From the IMG/VR virus record IMGVR_UViG_3300032325_000466, positions 1 to 64,000 of that record: DNA of 64,000 nt; one strand, given 5' to 3'. Numbering within the stretch: position 1 is the first letter of the stretch; each line of letters begins with the position of its first letter. Shown one piece after another: positions 36,146 to 45,800 of the stretch. This DNA is from a virus. Position numbers and translations under genes: made by a program. The notes beneath the pieces are model-generated. The model was given only the letters and a program-made list of their open reading frames with translations, made no database searches and was not told the origin of the DNA.

Positions 36146-36304
36146 TTATTTTATAGGCGTTATAGGCTTAGAAACGGTGTGTAGGTTCTGTTTTGTACCT
36201 AGTGCTTCTTTTTTTGGGCTTGCTGACACGATCTTTGATTTATCAGTGGCTACTATCTCATGTATTAGTTGCTTACCCGTATTAGTTTGTTTTGAGGTTG
36301 TCAT
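36146..36304 (-). CDS. hypothetical basic small protein
   Basis: 52 residues, MTTSKQTNTGKQLIHEI.., basic, probably disordered. A few bases after the 38-residue gene. Confidence 0.55.
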   Translation of the reverse strand: MTTSKQTNTGKQLIHEIVATDKSKIVSASPKKEALGTKQNLHTVSKPITPIK

Positions 36305-36307
36305 AGT

Positions 36308-36424
36308 TCATTTACTCTTTAGCATATCTAATACTTTTGCTTGGATGTTTTTCGCATATGCGGGTTGTGGGAAGTTCCAACCAATAAATGCACCTATAGC
36401 TAACCAAAATAGTGTTTCTAACAT
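36308..36424 (-). CDS. 38-residue membrane-anchored peptide
   Basis: MLETLFWLAIGAFIGWNFPQP then a polar tail; resembles short conserved peptides of T4-like phages. AAGGAG upstream of the ATG. Confidence 0.65.
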   Translation of the reverse strand: MLETLFWLAIGAFIGWNFPQPAYAKNIQAKVLDMLKSK

Positions 36425-36440
36425 AGTGTTCTCCTTTACT

Positions 36441-36998
36441 CTATTTAGTCACGGCATATACTACCCAGCCCAGTTTAAATAAATCTTGGCGGATTTCATC
36501 GGTTATACAGCCTTCGCCCACATATGCTTGACTTTCTTTATATCTCATTAGTTCATCTAAATTTAGATGATCAAGTTCTTCTTGATTAAGTGGGTCGTAG
36601 TTTGAACCAGTGCAGTACCAATCTAGATAGTCACCTTCTTGTCTTATGTTAGCAACGATTCCGCCTGCATATCGCCAAGAACAACTCCAACTCTTATCAA
36701 GTAGAATAGTCCAAACTTCATTTTTGATGAACTCATTATTGCAAAGAGCAGCGTATAGATTTTGTGCATAAACACGATCTAGGCACTTTTCTGCTACCCA
36801 GTCAACCGTGCGTAGATCGTATTCTAAGTTGTTTTCAGCCCAGCGGGGATCGCTTTCTCGTTGCACAGTGTTTGCCTCTTCATCTGCGTAGTATTTAACC
36901 CTTAGGTTAAAATCTTCATCGGTTAGTTGTCCCCGTTCTTTTTCCCGAGTTAAATTATCTAGTAGAAATTTTAAGTTACTTGGGCTTGATCTAAGCAT
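36441..36998 (-). CDS. hypothetical protein, UAG stop
   Basis: 185 residues from MLRSSPSNLKFLLDNL; charged helical N-terminus, Trp- and Cys-containing middle (SWSCSWRYAGG). Ends in UAG; readthrough would continue out of frame with the next gene for about 40 codons. No family recognised. Confidence 0.62.
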   Translation of the reverse strand: MLRSSPSNLKFLLDNLTREKERGQLTDEDFNLRVKYYADEEANTVQRESDPRWAENNLEYDLRTVDWVAEKCLDRVYAQNLYAALCNNEFIKNEVWTILLDKSWSCSWRYAGGIVANIRQEGDYLDWYCTGSNYDPLNQEELDHLNLDELMRYKESQAYVGEGCITDEIRQDLFKLGWVVYAVTK

Positions 36999-36999
36999 T

Positions 37000-37614
37000 T
37001 TAATTTCTCTTACTTTTTCCCTTAGCGTAAAAGATATGATTACCAATTCTCTTTACTTGTTGATATGGCCAAAGTGGGTTATCAATAAATGTGCTATGAA
37101 AGAATAGCGTAGATTTAGGTAGTACATCTGCATAAGCATCATGCGCTAGAATATCATATGCAATTTTTTCTGCTGTTTTATATTTGGGATGATTTTTAAC
37201 ATAATCACCCTTGCCCTCACATACCCAACTAAACTGACACACTTTAACCTTAGTAACTTCCCCATCTTCATCTACTTTAGTTATCACATTTGCTTGGTAA
37301 ATTACTTTGCAGGGATTGTTACCAAACCCATGTCGTACTCTGTTCATTACTACTCTGGCAACAGCTACTTGACCTAAAAATGGTTCGCTACCAGCTTCGT
37401 ATATGATATTTTTAGCCATGCAGGCTAATTGTACAGGATCTACCACTTTAGCTACAGGTTCGATAGGTGCAGTTACTGCCTTTGCAGCATTAGCTAAAAT
37501 TTGTCTTTCTTTTTCTGTAAGTTCTGCATGACCTAGATTATTATAAAGGGATAATCCAAGCCCTAATATTAGGAAGCCGGTGCAAAGCTTCATCAATGAT
37601 GTTTGTAAAATCAT
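37000..37614 (-). CDS. SleB-type cell-wall hydrolase with N-terminal membrane anchor
   Basis: 204 residues. N-terminal hydrophobic segment (about 8-29) could be a signal-arrest anchor. The catalytic domain shows LACMAKNIIYEAGSEPFLGQ (about 73-92, with the catalytic Glu) and CQFSWVCEG, hallmarks of SleB/CwlJ hydrolase_2 enzymes that cut the glycan strand. Likely the phage endolysin. AAGGAG upstream. Confidence 0.82.
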   Translation of the reverse strand: MILQTSLMKLCTGFLILGLGLSLYNNLGHAELTEKERQILANAAKAVTAPIEPVAKVVDPVQLACMAKNIIYEAGSEPFLGQVAVARVVMNRVRHGFGNNPCKVIYQANVITKVDEDGEVTKVKVCQFSWVCEGKGDYVKNHPKYKTAEKIAYDILAHDAYADVLPKSTLFFHSTFIDNPLWPYQQVKRIGNHIFYAKGKSKRN

Positions 37615-37636
37615 CTCAACTCCTTAAAAAATTATT

Positions 37637-40237
37637 TTAAACTAGTGTCCAACAATCACAGTTGCATCTAATAACTTCGTCAAGTGCTTCTTGGGGTGAA
37701 TAAGTTGAAGGTAATAATGTATTTGAAGTATACAGAGTATTTAGCTCGGGAGGAACTATATTAGTATACTGCGATCCTGCTAAACTTCCTAGTACTATGG
37801 GTTTACCAACGGGTACAGGTGACCCATTTACTATGTAACTTTCATTTACTGGGTTATAATATCCATATGGGCTAAAATTACTAGGTGAATTAGCGATTAA
37901 TATGGATGTATCTTTTCTATTTAAAGTAGCGGGTATAGTGTTATCTATGGGTATTCCTGCTTCGGCTAATCTTGCCTGATTGCGAAATTCACGCATTAGA
38001 GCAACTATACTTTGTCCACCTTGAGTATCCAAATTAGAGATAGCTTCTAGTGTTTGGGCATACATATTTGGTTTAGTATTTAGTGCGTACCCAGATATAC
38101 TATCTACGAAATTAGTTTGAGTGACTGGAGTAGATGCGATTACATCTTCTCTAGGGGTAGGTAATGGGGGTTGTAGCCCTTTTTCTCTAGCTCTTTGTTC
38201 TATTGTTAACTGTGTACCAGTGGCATTCCAAGCATCATTTAGTGCGGTAGCTCGCTCTAGGCTAGTAGCAAAAATTCTTGCTATCTCAGCGTTGGCCTGA
38301 TCTATTAAATTTTGTACGGTGGTATTCATACTAGGCCAGCCAGAGCCCGGGGGAGGATCAATGATTAGTATTGGTTGATCGATTGGTGGTACATCATTAT
38401 TCGGACCAGTCGGTGTATAAACTACTGGCACACCCGGACTAGTAAGTTGTAAATCATATACTTTACCGTATGTAGTGGCTATATCTTGTGGATTGGTACT
38501 AATTTTGCAAGTTGCAGTTGCCCCCGATCCGCCGGTAATAGATACTGATGGTACCGACCCATATCCGCCACCGCCATTTGTTAGCGACACTCCAGTAATT
38601 TGATAATACCAAATACCAGCTGCTTCATATGTAGAGTATGATACTGTTCCTGTAGCGTTAGCCCAAGACGCCGCCAAATACAAGTCAAGATAAATTCTAC
38701 TTAGAGTATCTGTACCCAGTGCTAAGAGTTGTTCTTCAATTATACCAAATAATTTATTATAGGGTGTACCTGACATGCTACCAAAAAAGTCACCCATTGT
38801 ATAAGTACCTTGTGGGCCACTACCCAGTGCTAATAGTGCTTTACCTTGAGCTTGTAATTCTGCATTAGTAGGGATATCAGTACCATTAATATTCAGTCCC
38901 CTAATAGTTTCTAAGTTTGTAACCAGTTGAGCAAACTTTTCTATAGGTACATTTACAATATTTTTTATCTGTCCCATAGATGCTGCAAATGCTCCCGCTG
39001 CGATAGCGACATCAGTTGGTAAAATACCAAATACATACGCACCTAATCCTTCTTTTAATGTTTGCACATTAATAGTACCCAGTGCGTTATTTTCAGTAGA
39101 AGTAGGAATAAAAGAAGTAGTATTAGCAAACTGGCTAGTAACTGCAGGTGAAGTTAAGCGCATATTAATGCCGCCATTTTCATATATTGGATAATAAGTT
39201 TTGCTATTAGTTATTTGAGATGAAGCATTGTAAACGGGTACAGTTAGAGTTTGATAACTACTGGGAAACATTTTTTTAATATTTAACAAGTCTACTAGTG
39301 ATTCTAGTCCTTGTGTATTACAATTCAGGGGTATCAATACACTCTGTAAGTCATTGGCTAAAATAACACTAAAAGCCCCATATAGTTTGCGCTCTTGGTC
39401 GATTGTAGGCGGGGCGGCATTATTTAACAGTGAACTAAATTCAGACACAGTTATGCCACTAGATAATATAGCCAAGCTTACTGCTTTTGTTATACCGTTG
39501 TTTAATTTTAAAGTATCTAATAAATTAGAAGGTAAGCCAAAAGAGTTTATATAAGTTAAATCTAAAGCTTTACCTAAATTGATTAAATCTTGTCCAAACT
39601 GTATAGTAGCCAAACTGACTCCGGTAACATCACCTGTTATCATATCGTTCATGTTACTATAAGTTCCCTGCATGAACTTAGCAGCATTATCAACTGAAGT
39701 GATAGTGGGATTAGTATAATCAATAAACCCTGATACTGTACCAAATGATGCTAAGAAGTCAGAATAGTTAGGCAGGGTATTGTTATAATTGAATTCATTA
39801 TATGCTTGGTATGCAAACAGTCTAATATAGCCCCAACTGGTAGCTTCATTGCCTGCGGTATATTGTGCGCCTCCCCAACCTCTGGGTGCAGAAGTAAGAC
39901 CTATACCATATGGTCCAGGTGCTTGATCCCAAGTAAAAGTTGGTGCTCGTGCATTGCCTAGTGCTGGTATACTAGTGCTACCTATTGAGATTAAGTTATT
40001 GTATACTTCATCGGTAAGGTTCTTGGTTGGAGTATTGTTAAGATAGCCTGCCCTGATAGCGTATGTTAATGCTTTTAGAACGGTGTTGTTACATATAGAA
40101 CCCAGTGTGTATTGAGCTAAACTAGTACTGCTACCCATATAGCCAGTAGCTACTGAATTAATATTCAATCCAGTATTGGTAAGTAATGAGCCTAAGACAT
40201 TGACTCCCAGTGGACTTTGCGTAGCTGTAGTAGTCAT
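37637..40237 (-). CDS. large putative virion structural protein
   Basis: 866 residues, low in charge, rich in Asn, Thr, Ser and Gly, without signal peptide. A strand-rich insert GGGGYGSVPSVSITGGSG (about 553-570) looks like a repeat found in phage surface proteins. Its stop is next to the SleB gene; upstream it overlaps the PAAR gene (ATGA), pointing to a baseplate or tail role. No family recognised. Confidence 0.65.
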   Translation of the reverse strand: MTTTATQSPLGVNVLGSLLTNTGLNINSVATGYMGSSTSLAQYTLGSICNNTVLKALTYAIRAGYLNNTPTKNLTDEVYNNLISIGSTSIPALGNARAPTFTWDQAPGPYGIGLTSAPRGWGGAQYTAGNEATSWGYIRLFAYQAYNEFNYNNTLPNYSDFLASFGTVSGFIDYTNPTITSVDNAAKFMQGTYSNMNDMITGDVTGVSLATIQFGQDLINLGKALDLTYINSFGLPSNLLDTLKLNNGITKAVSLAILSSGITVSEFSSLLNNAAPPTIDQERKLYGAFSVILANDLQSVLIPLNCNTQGLESLVDLLNIKKMFPSSYQTLTVPVYNASSQITNSKTYYPIYENGGINMRLTSPAVTSQFANTTSFIPTSTENNALGTINVQTLKEGLGAYVFGILPTDVAIAAGAFAASMGQIKNIVNVPIEKFAQLVTNLETIRGLNINGTDIPTNAELQAQGKALLALGSGPQGTYTMGDFFGSMSGTPYNKLFGIIEEQLLALGTDTLSRIYLDLYLAASWANATGTVSYSTYEAAGIWYYQITGVSLTNGGGGYGSVPSVSITGGSGATATCKISTNPQDIATTYGKVYDLQLTSPGVPVVYTPTGPNNDVPPIDQPILIIDPPPGSGWPSMNTTVQNLIDQANAEIARIFATSLERATALNDAWNATGTQLTIEQRAREKGLQPPLPTPREDVIASTPVTQTNFVDSISGYALNTKPNMYAQTLEAISNLDTQGGQSIVALMREFRNQARLAEAGIPIDNTIPATLNRKDTSILIANSPSNFSPYGYYNPVNESYIVNGSPVPVGKPIVLGSLAGSQYTNIVPPELNTLYTSNTLLPSTYSPQEALDEVIRCNCDCWTLV

Positions 40238-40515
40238 GGAACAAATACATCAGGTGAACCCTCAACGATACTATGACCGCAAGAATTCCCTGATCCTACT
40301 TTAAGTACAGGTTTCCCATCTGCAAAAACAGTAGAGCTACCACTAGTAGTTTTAGCATTAGTATGCCTTTTGTTCTTCTTATTATTAGGTGGGTGAGGGG
40401 TGATAGAACTTTCATGTATGCCAACTGGTTTACCATTGGCAAGCACGGTGCTAGCACCTTTCATAATCTTTCCGCCTGCTTGATTAGCGTCACCCACTCT
40501 ACTTAGTTTTGGCAT
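40234..40515 (-). CDS. PAAR-motif tail spike-tip protein
   Basis: 93 residues. RVGDANQAGGKIMKGASTVL (about 6-25) and two VxANGKPV-type turns match PAAR proteins, which cap the membrane-piercing spike (T4 gp5.4 counterpart). The length is normal for the family. Coupled by ATGA to the large protein below. Confidence 0.85.
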   Translation of the reverse strand: MPKLSRVGDANQAGGKIMKGASTVLANGKPVGIHESSITPHPPNNKKNKRHTNAKTTSGSSTVFADGKPVLKVGSGNSCGHSIVEGSPDVFVP

Positions 40516-40517
40516 TC

Positions 40518-40823
40518 TTATCCTATGATCAATTTTTTGCTTGGTACTGTAATGCCCGAAGTTGCTTCTAAATATTTAGCTTTTACATTTTCTTCGGTTA
40601 GTGCAAAAATAGCAATACTCAGAGTATTTAGCTTAATTGTAGAGTCAGGATTTGCAGTAAACAAGCTGGGAACTAGTCCCATACCCTGTGGTCCTGGTGC
40701 TACACTGACTGGATTAGAGATGTTGACATAACCATCGCCCGACGCACTTGGTTTTATTTTAGCAATTAACTCTTCCCCTGAATTTAATTTTATAGTGTAT
40801 ACTTCGTTTACTGTAAATAGCAT
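40518..40823 (-). CDS. small Sm-like beta protein
   Basis: 101 residues. VYTIKLNSGEELIAKI..YVNISNPVSV resembles the first strands of Sm/LSm-like domains seen in small T4-like phage proteins. Function unknown. Confidence 0.55.
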   Translation of the reverse strand: MLFTVNEVYTIKLNSGEELIAKIKPSASGDGYVNISNPVSVAPGPQGMGLVPSLFTANPDSTIKLNTLSIAIFALTEENVKAKYLEATSGITVPSKKLIIG

Positions 40824-40824
40824 A

Positions 40825-41052
40825 TTATTCCTTTGTTAGTTTTTGTTTAAGTTCGGTGTATCCTCCCACATACTCTTCACCCATGAAGATTTGTGGTACT
40901 GTGCGAGCCGATGGTACTGCTTCTAATAATTGTTCTTTTGTCCAATCTATTCCAATGTTTCTTTCTTCATACTCAATGCCCTTATTTTTCAATAAAGCCT
41001 TTGCTTGATCGCAATTAGGGCAATTGGGTTTAGTCCATACTATAAATTTCAT
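40825..41052 (-). CDS. glutaredoxin
   Basis: 75 residues. Active site CPNC (about 11-14), TVPQIF with cis-proline (about 51-56) and GGY (about 63-65) are the glutaredoxin signature. It would reduce the ribonucleotide reductase encoded next to it, like T4 NrdC. Confidence 0.92.
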   Translation of the reverse strand: MKFIVWTKPNCPNCDQAKALLKNKGIEYEERNIGIDWTKEQLLEAVPSARTVPQIFMGEEYVGGYTELKQKLTKE

Positions 41053-41069
41053 ACTTAGTCGTCTCCCGA

Positions 41070-42170
41070 TTATAACTGAGGCAAGTCATCATAGTTAATG
41101 TCTCCACCTAAAACTCCTATTACATAATTTGTGCTTTCTGTTTCTTGTAGAGCGGCTTGTTTGTTAGAAGTATTGGAATGCTTGTTAAACCATGGTATAG
41201 GAGTAGACTTTGGTGCCGGGCTATTATATCGTATACCAATTTCTTTAAGTGCTGCCACTGCTGTATAATCAACGAAGTCTTTTAATACAACTGCGTTTAA
41301 ACCAATAACCGGGCCCTTTTTAAACAGATAATCTGCCCAAGCTTTTTCTTCTCTAATCACATCCATATAAAGCGCATATACATCAGCTTCGCATTCTTGT
41401 TTAGCTTTGGCAAACCTAGCATCTTCTTTTACTACTTGGTTGATCATCCAAGCTGTCCACTCTTTATGTAGTAACTCATCTTGCAGAATTAAACTAATGA
41501 TGTTACCATTGCCAATAAAGATTTTATTCTCTACCATTGCTAAACTTGTAGCAAAACTAACCATAAATCTAAAGGCTTCTAGCGCATAACTAGCATGTAA
41601 TGCCATCCAAACTGCACGAATATGCACTTCTTCAGGTACTGATTCTCCTAACTCTTTTGCACAGTTGATAAGATGTAGTTCATCATAATACTTGCCCACA
41701 GAGCTTGCCATATTAACGATTTCTTCTGTATCGTGAATTGAATTAAAGATTTCTTTTGGCACATTATAAATGTTGCGAATAATGTGGCTATAGCTGCGAC
41801 TGTGTATATTTGTTTCAAAGAATGACCAATTATACATGAGTGCTTCTAATTCAGGTAAGCTAATACAGGGAGTAAAAACTTGTGCTGGGCCTCGACCTTG
41901 TAAACTATCTAGTGCAGTTTGTCTTAGTAAATTGCTAGTAAAAATATGTTTGACTGCATCACTAGAATCTTTAAAGTCATTGGCATCTTTGGTCAAAGAG
42001 ATTTCTTCAGGAATCCAAAAGAATCCCCTTGCTGTTTGTTCTATTTTTTGTATCTTAGCATACTTTACTTCTTCAAATCTCTGAACAGTAACTGGCCCCG
42101 CTGGGTCAAGAAACATCTTTCTGTTCAGGTAATCTGTCTTTGTCTGTAGGTTGTATTGTAGTTTGGACAT
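41070..42170 (-). CDS. nrdB: class Ia ribonucleotide reductase beta subunit
   Basis: 366 residues, normal length. Iron-ligand segments WIPEEISL, EALMYNWSFFETNIHSRSY and LLHKEW (EXXH-type) are visible. It makes the tyrosyl radical used by NrdA. Start at 42170 overlaps the CDGSH-like gene by 65 bases; an internal start at MFLDPAG is possible. Confidence 0.93.
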   Translation of the reverse strand: MSKLQYNLQTKTDYLNRKMFLDPAGPVTVQRFEEVKYAKIQKIEQTARGFFWIPEEISLTKDANDFKDSSDAVKHIFTSNLLRQTALDSLQGRGPAQVFTPCISLPELEALMYNWSFFETNIHSRSYSHIIRNIYNVPKEIFNSIHDTEEIVNMASSVGKYYDELHLINCAKELGESVPEEVHIRAVWMALHASYALEAFRFMVSFATSLAMVENKIFIGNGNIISLILQDELLHKEWTAWMINQVVKEDARFAKAKQECEADVYALYMDVIREEKAWADYLFKKGPVIGLNAVVLKDFVDYTAVAALKEIGIRYNSPAPKSTPIPWFNKHSNTSNKQAALQETESTNYVIGVLGGDINYDDLPQL

Positions 42171-42291
42171 TTTTTTTCTCGTAAATTTTTTTAACTTTTG
42201 CAGCTAAGGTAGCATATTCTTCGTCTGATAACCAATGTGAGCTATCACAAAAAGGTGGTCTAAAGGTTCTACCGCAAGTGCATTTGCTCAT
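42106..42291 (-). CDS. CDGSH-type iron-sulfur protein
   Basis: 61 residues from MSKCTCGRTF. CTCGRTFRPPFCDSSH fits the CDGSH signature CxC-x2-T-x3-P-x-C-D-x-S-H, with the usual Gly replaced by Ser; three Cys and one His would bind a 2Fe-2S cluster. It sits between the reductase genes and overlaps nrdB, so a redox link is plausible. Confidence 0.7.
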   Translation of the reverse strand: MSKCTCGRTFRPPFCDSSHWLSDEEYATLAAKVKKIYEKKNVQTTIQPTDKDRLPEQKDVS

Positions 42292-42296
42292 ACCAA

Positions 42297-42941
42297 TTAG
42301 TATTTTCCTGATGCCAGTACTATTTTGCAAACATGTTCGAGGCGTTCTATGTGTTCATATGCACGCCAAGGGCTAGTATCTATAGAAACAATACCATGAC
42401 CCTTGATGCCTACTATATCATACAGCATATTTCCACTAGAGTCAAGCCCTAGCTGTTCATGGCAGTTGGTACCCAATTCTTCAGAGATTGGTGCTACTAC
42501 TCCAACACTTGGTGCTACTCGGGTATAGCGACTTAGTTCTGGGAAGTCTTTAACTAGTTCATCTAATTTTATACCCGCATGCATAGCAGCAACAATATAA
42601 GTTGGATGCAGATGAACTACTACCCTTATATCATGCTCGCCCATTTCTTTTTGTAGTCCAAAATGCAGTGGCAATTCACCACTGGGCTTTAAGTTTTTAC
42701 TGATATCGGTGTAGGGTTCATCAGTCCAATGGTAGTTGAAGCCATTGGGACCAGATAGTATAGCCCGCTCGATACCAATTTTTTTAAATTGGTCAGGTTG
42801 TAGAGTTTGTTTTCTAACACCACTGGGAGTAATGTAAAAATAATCATGAGCGCGATCACGCATACTGATATTACCGTCACGACTAGTAATCCAATTTCTA
42901 CTGTAAGCATCTACTAATATTTCGCAAATAGTTTCTAACAT
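42297..42941 (-). CDS. class II aldolase/adducin-family protein
   Basis: 214 residues. GNISMR, ITPSG, PSGELPLH and the zinc-binding VHLHPT with a later GHG are the class II aldolase pattern (fuculose-phosphate aldolase, ribulose-phosphate epimerase, MtnB). Substrate unknown. AAGGA serves its ATG, which is in frame with nrdA 13 codons after the nrdA UAG stop, so amber readthrough would fuse the two. Confidence 0.82.
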   Translation of the reverse strand: MLETICEILVDAYSRNWITSRDGNISMRDRAHDYFYITPSGVRKQTLQPDQFKKIGIERAILSGPNGFNYHWTDEPYTDISKNLKPSGELPLHFGLQKEMGEHDIRVVVHLHPTYIVAAMHAGIKLDELVKDFPELSRYTRVAPSVGVVAPISEELGTNCHEQLGLDSSGNMLYDIVGIKGHGIVSIDTSPWRAYEHIERLEHVCKIVLASGKY

Positions 42942-42980
42942 TATTGAGTCCTTAAAATAGTTATCATAACTTACAAGTAT

Positions 42981-45299
42981 CTACAATTTACAACTTTCAC
43001 AATTTTCTTCGTCATCAAAATCTGTTGAATCTAACATTGTCGGTGCCTCTTCTGCTACTTGTTTACTACCAGCTTTATTGATTAAACTATAATAAAAAGT
43101 TTTTAGTCCCCATACATGCGCTTGCATTAAGTTTTTAGCAATTAATGTAGTGGGAACTTTACGATCAGCAAAATGAGCAGGGTTATAAAATGTATTAGTA
43201 CTTATACTTTGATCGATGTATGCTGCTAAAACTGCCGCTGTTTTTAGATATGCGTCACAATCACGCTGTTCCCACATTAGCTGATATTTATTTTTTAGCT
43301 TATGGTATTCTGGTACAACTTGAGTAAAGCTACCTGCTTTACTTTCTTTAACGCTAATTAAACTCATGGGCATTTCAATACCATTAGTGCTATTAATCAC
43401 TACACTAGAACTTTCAACTGGGGCGATAGCACCGTTAGTAGCATTACGCACACCTGATATTATCATGCGGCCGCGTAGAGGTTCCCAGTCTAGTTCTGGG
43501 GTAAAATCAGCAAGTTCATTAACGCCCTTTGCTCTAAGTTCCCAAGGGAAAATACCTTTACCATAGCGTGTATGATCGCTGCCTAGACATTTACCACGTT
43601 CTTCAGCAAGTTCTACACTCATTTCAGTTAAGTAAAACGCTTGGTGTTCCATCCAACTTTTAACTTCGGCTAGAGCATCACGCTCACCATACTTAAGTCC
43701 TCGTTTAGCATGCCAATAAGCTAAGTTAGTAATACCAATACCAAGTGGGCGAATTTCATCATTACTTAGTTTAGACTGGACAGAAAGAAAGTCTTGATAG
43801 TCAAGTATGTTATTAAGACTGCGGTGTAGAATACGGCAAGCTCTACGCATATCTTCTGGATTACGGAAAGCTCCCCAATTTATGGACCCAAGTGTGCAGA
43901 GGGCAATACGGCCATTTTCATCATCTAATCGTTTGAAAGACTTAGTGGGTAGTAGTATCTCGCAGCATAAGTTACTTTGATAAATTGTGTGATATTCAGG
44001 GTCGAATGGGCCCTGATTCTGTACATTGTCTACAAATACTAAATAAATTCTTCCTGTATCTGTACGCTCTTTAAGTATGCCACCTTTGAATACTTCTTCG
44101 GCCGAGATTACTTTTTTGCGTAGATTAACTTGCTTTTCATACTTTACATATAGTTCTTCAAAGAGTTGAGTATTCTTATAAAATGCTTCATATAAATCAG
44201 GAACTTCATTTGGGTCGAATAGTGTTATGTTTTCTTTGTTTTTAAATCTGCGCCAGAAGAAAGCACTAAGCACAACCCCATAATCCATATGACGGACACG
44301 AGTTTCTTCTGTTCCTTGATTGTTCTTAAGTACGATAAGATCATCAAACTGATGATGCCAAATAGGATAAAATACAGTAGCACTAGCATTACGAATACCT
44401 CCTTGACTACAACTACGCAAATCACCAAACCATTTCTTTAGAAAAGGTATCATACCAGTGTGCATAATCTCGCCACCCCTGATAGGGCTGCCTAAAGGGC
44501 GCAATCTGCCAATTTCCAAACCAATGCCAGCTCGTTTGCTGGCATACTTGGCCATCATTTCCCCTGAGGCGAAAATACTGTCCAAATCATCATCCGAGCG
44601 AATAAGAACACAACTACTAAACTGTTTTGTAGGTGTACCAAGCCCCGCCAACACTGGCGTAGCAAGTGTGAAAAGACCATCACTGGCCGCTTGGTAGTAT
44701 TCTTTGATGTAGCGCATTCTTGCACTATTGGGTTCTTCTTTGTGAAAGACTGTGGCAGCAGCGACCATATAGCGAACTTGGGGAGTTTCATATATTTCCT
44801 TTGTAGCACGATTACGAACCAAATATTTTTCAATCAACTGCTCAATTGCAGCATAGCTATATGTTTCATCTTTGGTATGGTCGATGATTGTGTCCATTTT
44901 GTTCCAATCATCTTCGGTATACCATTGTAGTAGTTCAGGGGTATAAAGACCAACTTCAACATTCTTTTTAACAATTTGATATAATGTGGGTGGATCATAT
45001 GATCCATATACATCTTTTCTTAAGATACTAACTCTAAGTTTCCCTGCAACATACTGATAGTTTGTGTGTCCAATATCTGTGTGTGACTCTACGTCGATAA
45101 GATCAACGATTGCTCTAAGAGTAATTTCATCAATTTGTTTTGTTGTGATTCCATCATAAAAATGTAGTTGTGATTTGATTTCAATCATTGATGGACTAAC
45201 ATCTGCTATTCCACTACATACTTTTGCTACTTGATTTTGCCATTTTTCTAGAGTGAGTGGTTCCCTGTCTCCGTTTCTTTTAACAACAGATATTTTCAT
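42981..45299 (-). CDS. nrdA: class Ia ribonucleotide reductase alpha subunit, UAG stop
   Basis: 772 residues. Active-site SSCVLI (about 222), NLCCEILLPT (about 425) and ALCTLGSINWG, plus the C-terminal redox pair CESC, define NrdA. A partial ATP-cone lies at the N-terminus. Reduces NDPs to dNDPs. Ends in UAG; see the aldolase entry for the in-frame continuation. Confidence 0.95.
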   Translation of the reverse strand: MKISVVKRNGDREPLTLEKWQNQVAKVCSGIADVSPSMIEIKSQLHFYDGITTKQIDEITLRAIVDLIDVESHTDIGHTNYQYVAGKLRVSILRKDVYGSYDPPTLYQIVKKNVEVGLYTPELLQWYTEDDWNKMDTIIDHTKDETYSYAAIEQLIEKYLVRNRATKEIYETPQVRYMVAAATVFHKEEPNSARMRYIKEYYQAASDGLFTLATPVLAGLGTPTKQFSSCVLIRSDDDLDSIFASGEMMAKYASKRAGIGLEIGRLRPLGSPIRGGEIMHTGMIPFLKKWFGDLRSCSQGGIRNASATVFYPIWHHQFDDLIVLKNNQGTEETRVRHMDYGVVLSAFFWRRFKNKENITLFDPNEVPDLYEAFYKNTQLFEELYVKYEKQVNLRKKVISAEEVFKGGILKERTDTGRIYLVFVDNVQNQGPFDPEYHTIYQSNLCCEILLPTKSFKRLDDENGRIALCTLGSINWGAFRNPEDMRRACRILHRSLNNILDYQDFLSVQSKLSNDEIRPLGIGITNLAYWHAKRGLKYGERDALAEVKSWMEHQAFYLTEMSVELAEERGKCLGSDHTRYGKGIFPWELRAKGVNELADFTPELDWEPLRGRMIISGVRNATNGAIAPVESSSVVINSTNGIEMPMSLISVKESKAGSFTQVVPEYHKLKNKYQLMWEQRDCDAYLKTAAVLAAYIDQSISTNTFYNPAHFADRKVPTTLIAKNLMQAHVWGLKTFYYSLINKAGSKQVAEEAPTMLDSTDFDDEENCESCKL

Positions 45300-45306
45300 A
45301 TATAAC

Positions 45307-45747
45307 CTATTTTAATTTTTTCTTTAGTTCTTGTACTGGTAGTTTTGCAGTAATCGTAAAATCTTTTAATGATGTACTTATAACCGACTGGGGCCAATAA
45401 TTCATAACATATTTAGCGCGGTCGACCAGGACTAATGTAACATCTTCGTCATTATCGTCTTTTCCTTGGCAAAAGTCAACATCATCTACGCCCAATAATA
45501 ATAGTGTATAGCACATGCCCAAACCACGAGCTATGGTGCAGTAGTTATTATCATAGATTAAATCCCAAGGTCCTGGCCAGTTTGCAGTATCTTTTGGGTG
45601 AAGGTAGTGATTGACTAGTGGTGCATATTGCCACCATCGATCAATCTCTATACATTTGGTTTTGGTGTCCGAACTTTCTAGTTTTTTTCTAAGTTCGTAC
45701 CATTCTCTAAGTCTAGTTTCGTAACCTAATTGGAATATATTCATCAC
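45307..45747 (-). CDS. conserved hypothetical protein
   Basis: 146 residues, aromatic-rich (IDRWWQYAPLVNHYL, about 45-59; NYWPQS near 117). Directly upstream of nrdA. Not assigned. Confidence 0.65.
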   Translation of the reverse strand: MMNIFQLGYETRLREWYELRKKLESSDTKTKCIEIDRWWQYAPLVNHYLHPKDTANWPGPWDLIYDNNYCTIARGLGMCYTLLLLGVDDVDFCQGKDDNDEDVTLVLVDRAKYVMNYWPQSVISTSLKDFTITAKLPVQELKKKLK

Positions 45748-45800
45748 TGTATACTTATCTAAAATAAAAAAGTTATTTTAAAAAATACACAGTGATTATA

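Noticed and set aside
36177-36482. Plus-strand 101-codon frame
   Set aside because: Antisense to two coupled minus-strand small genes that have AAGGAG sites.
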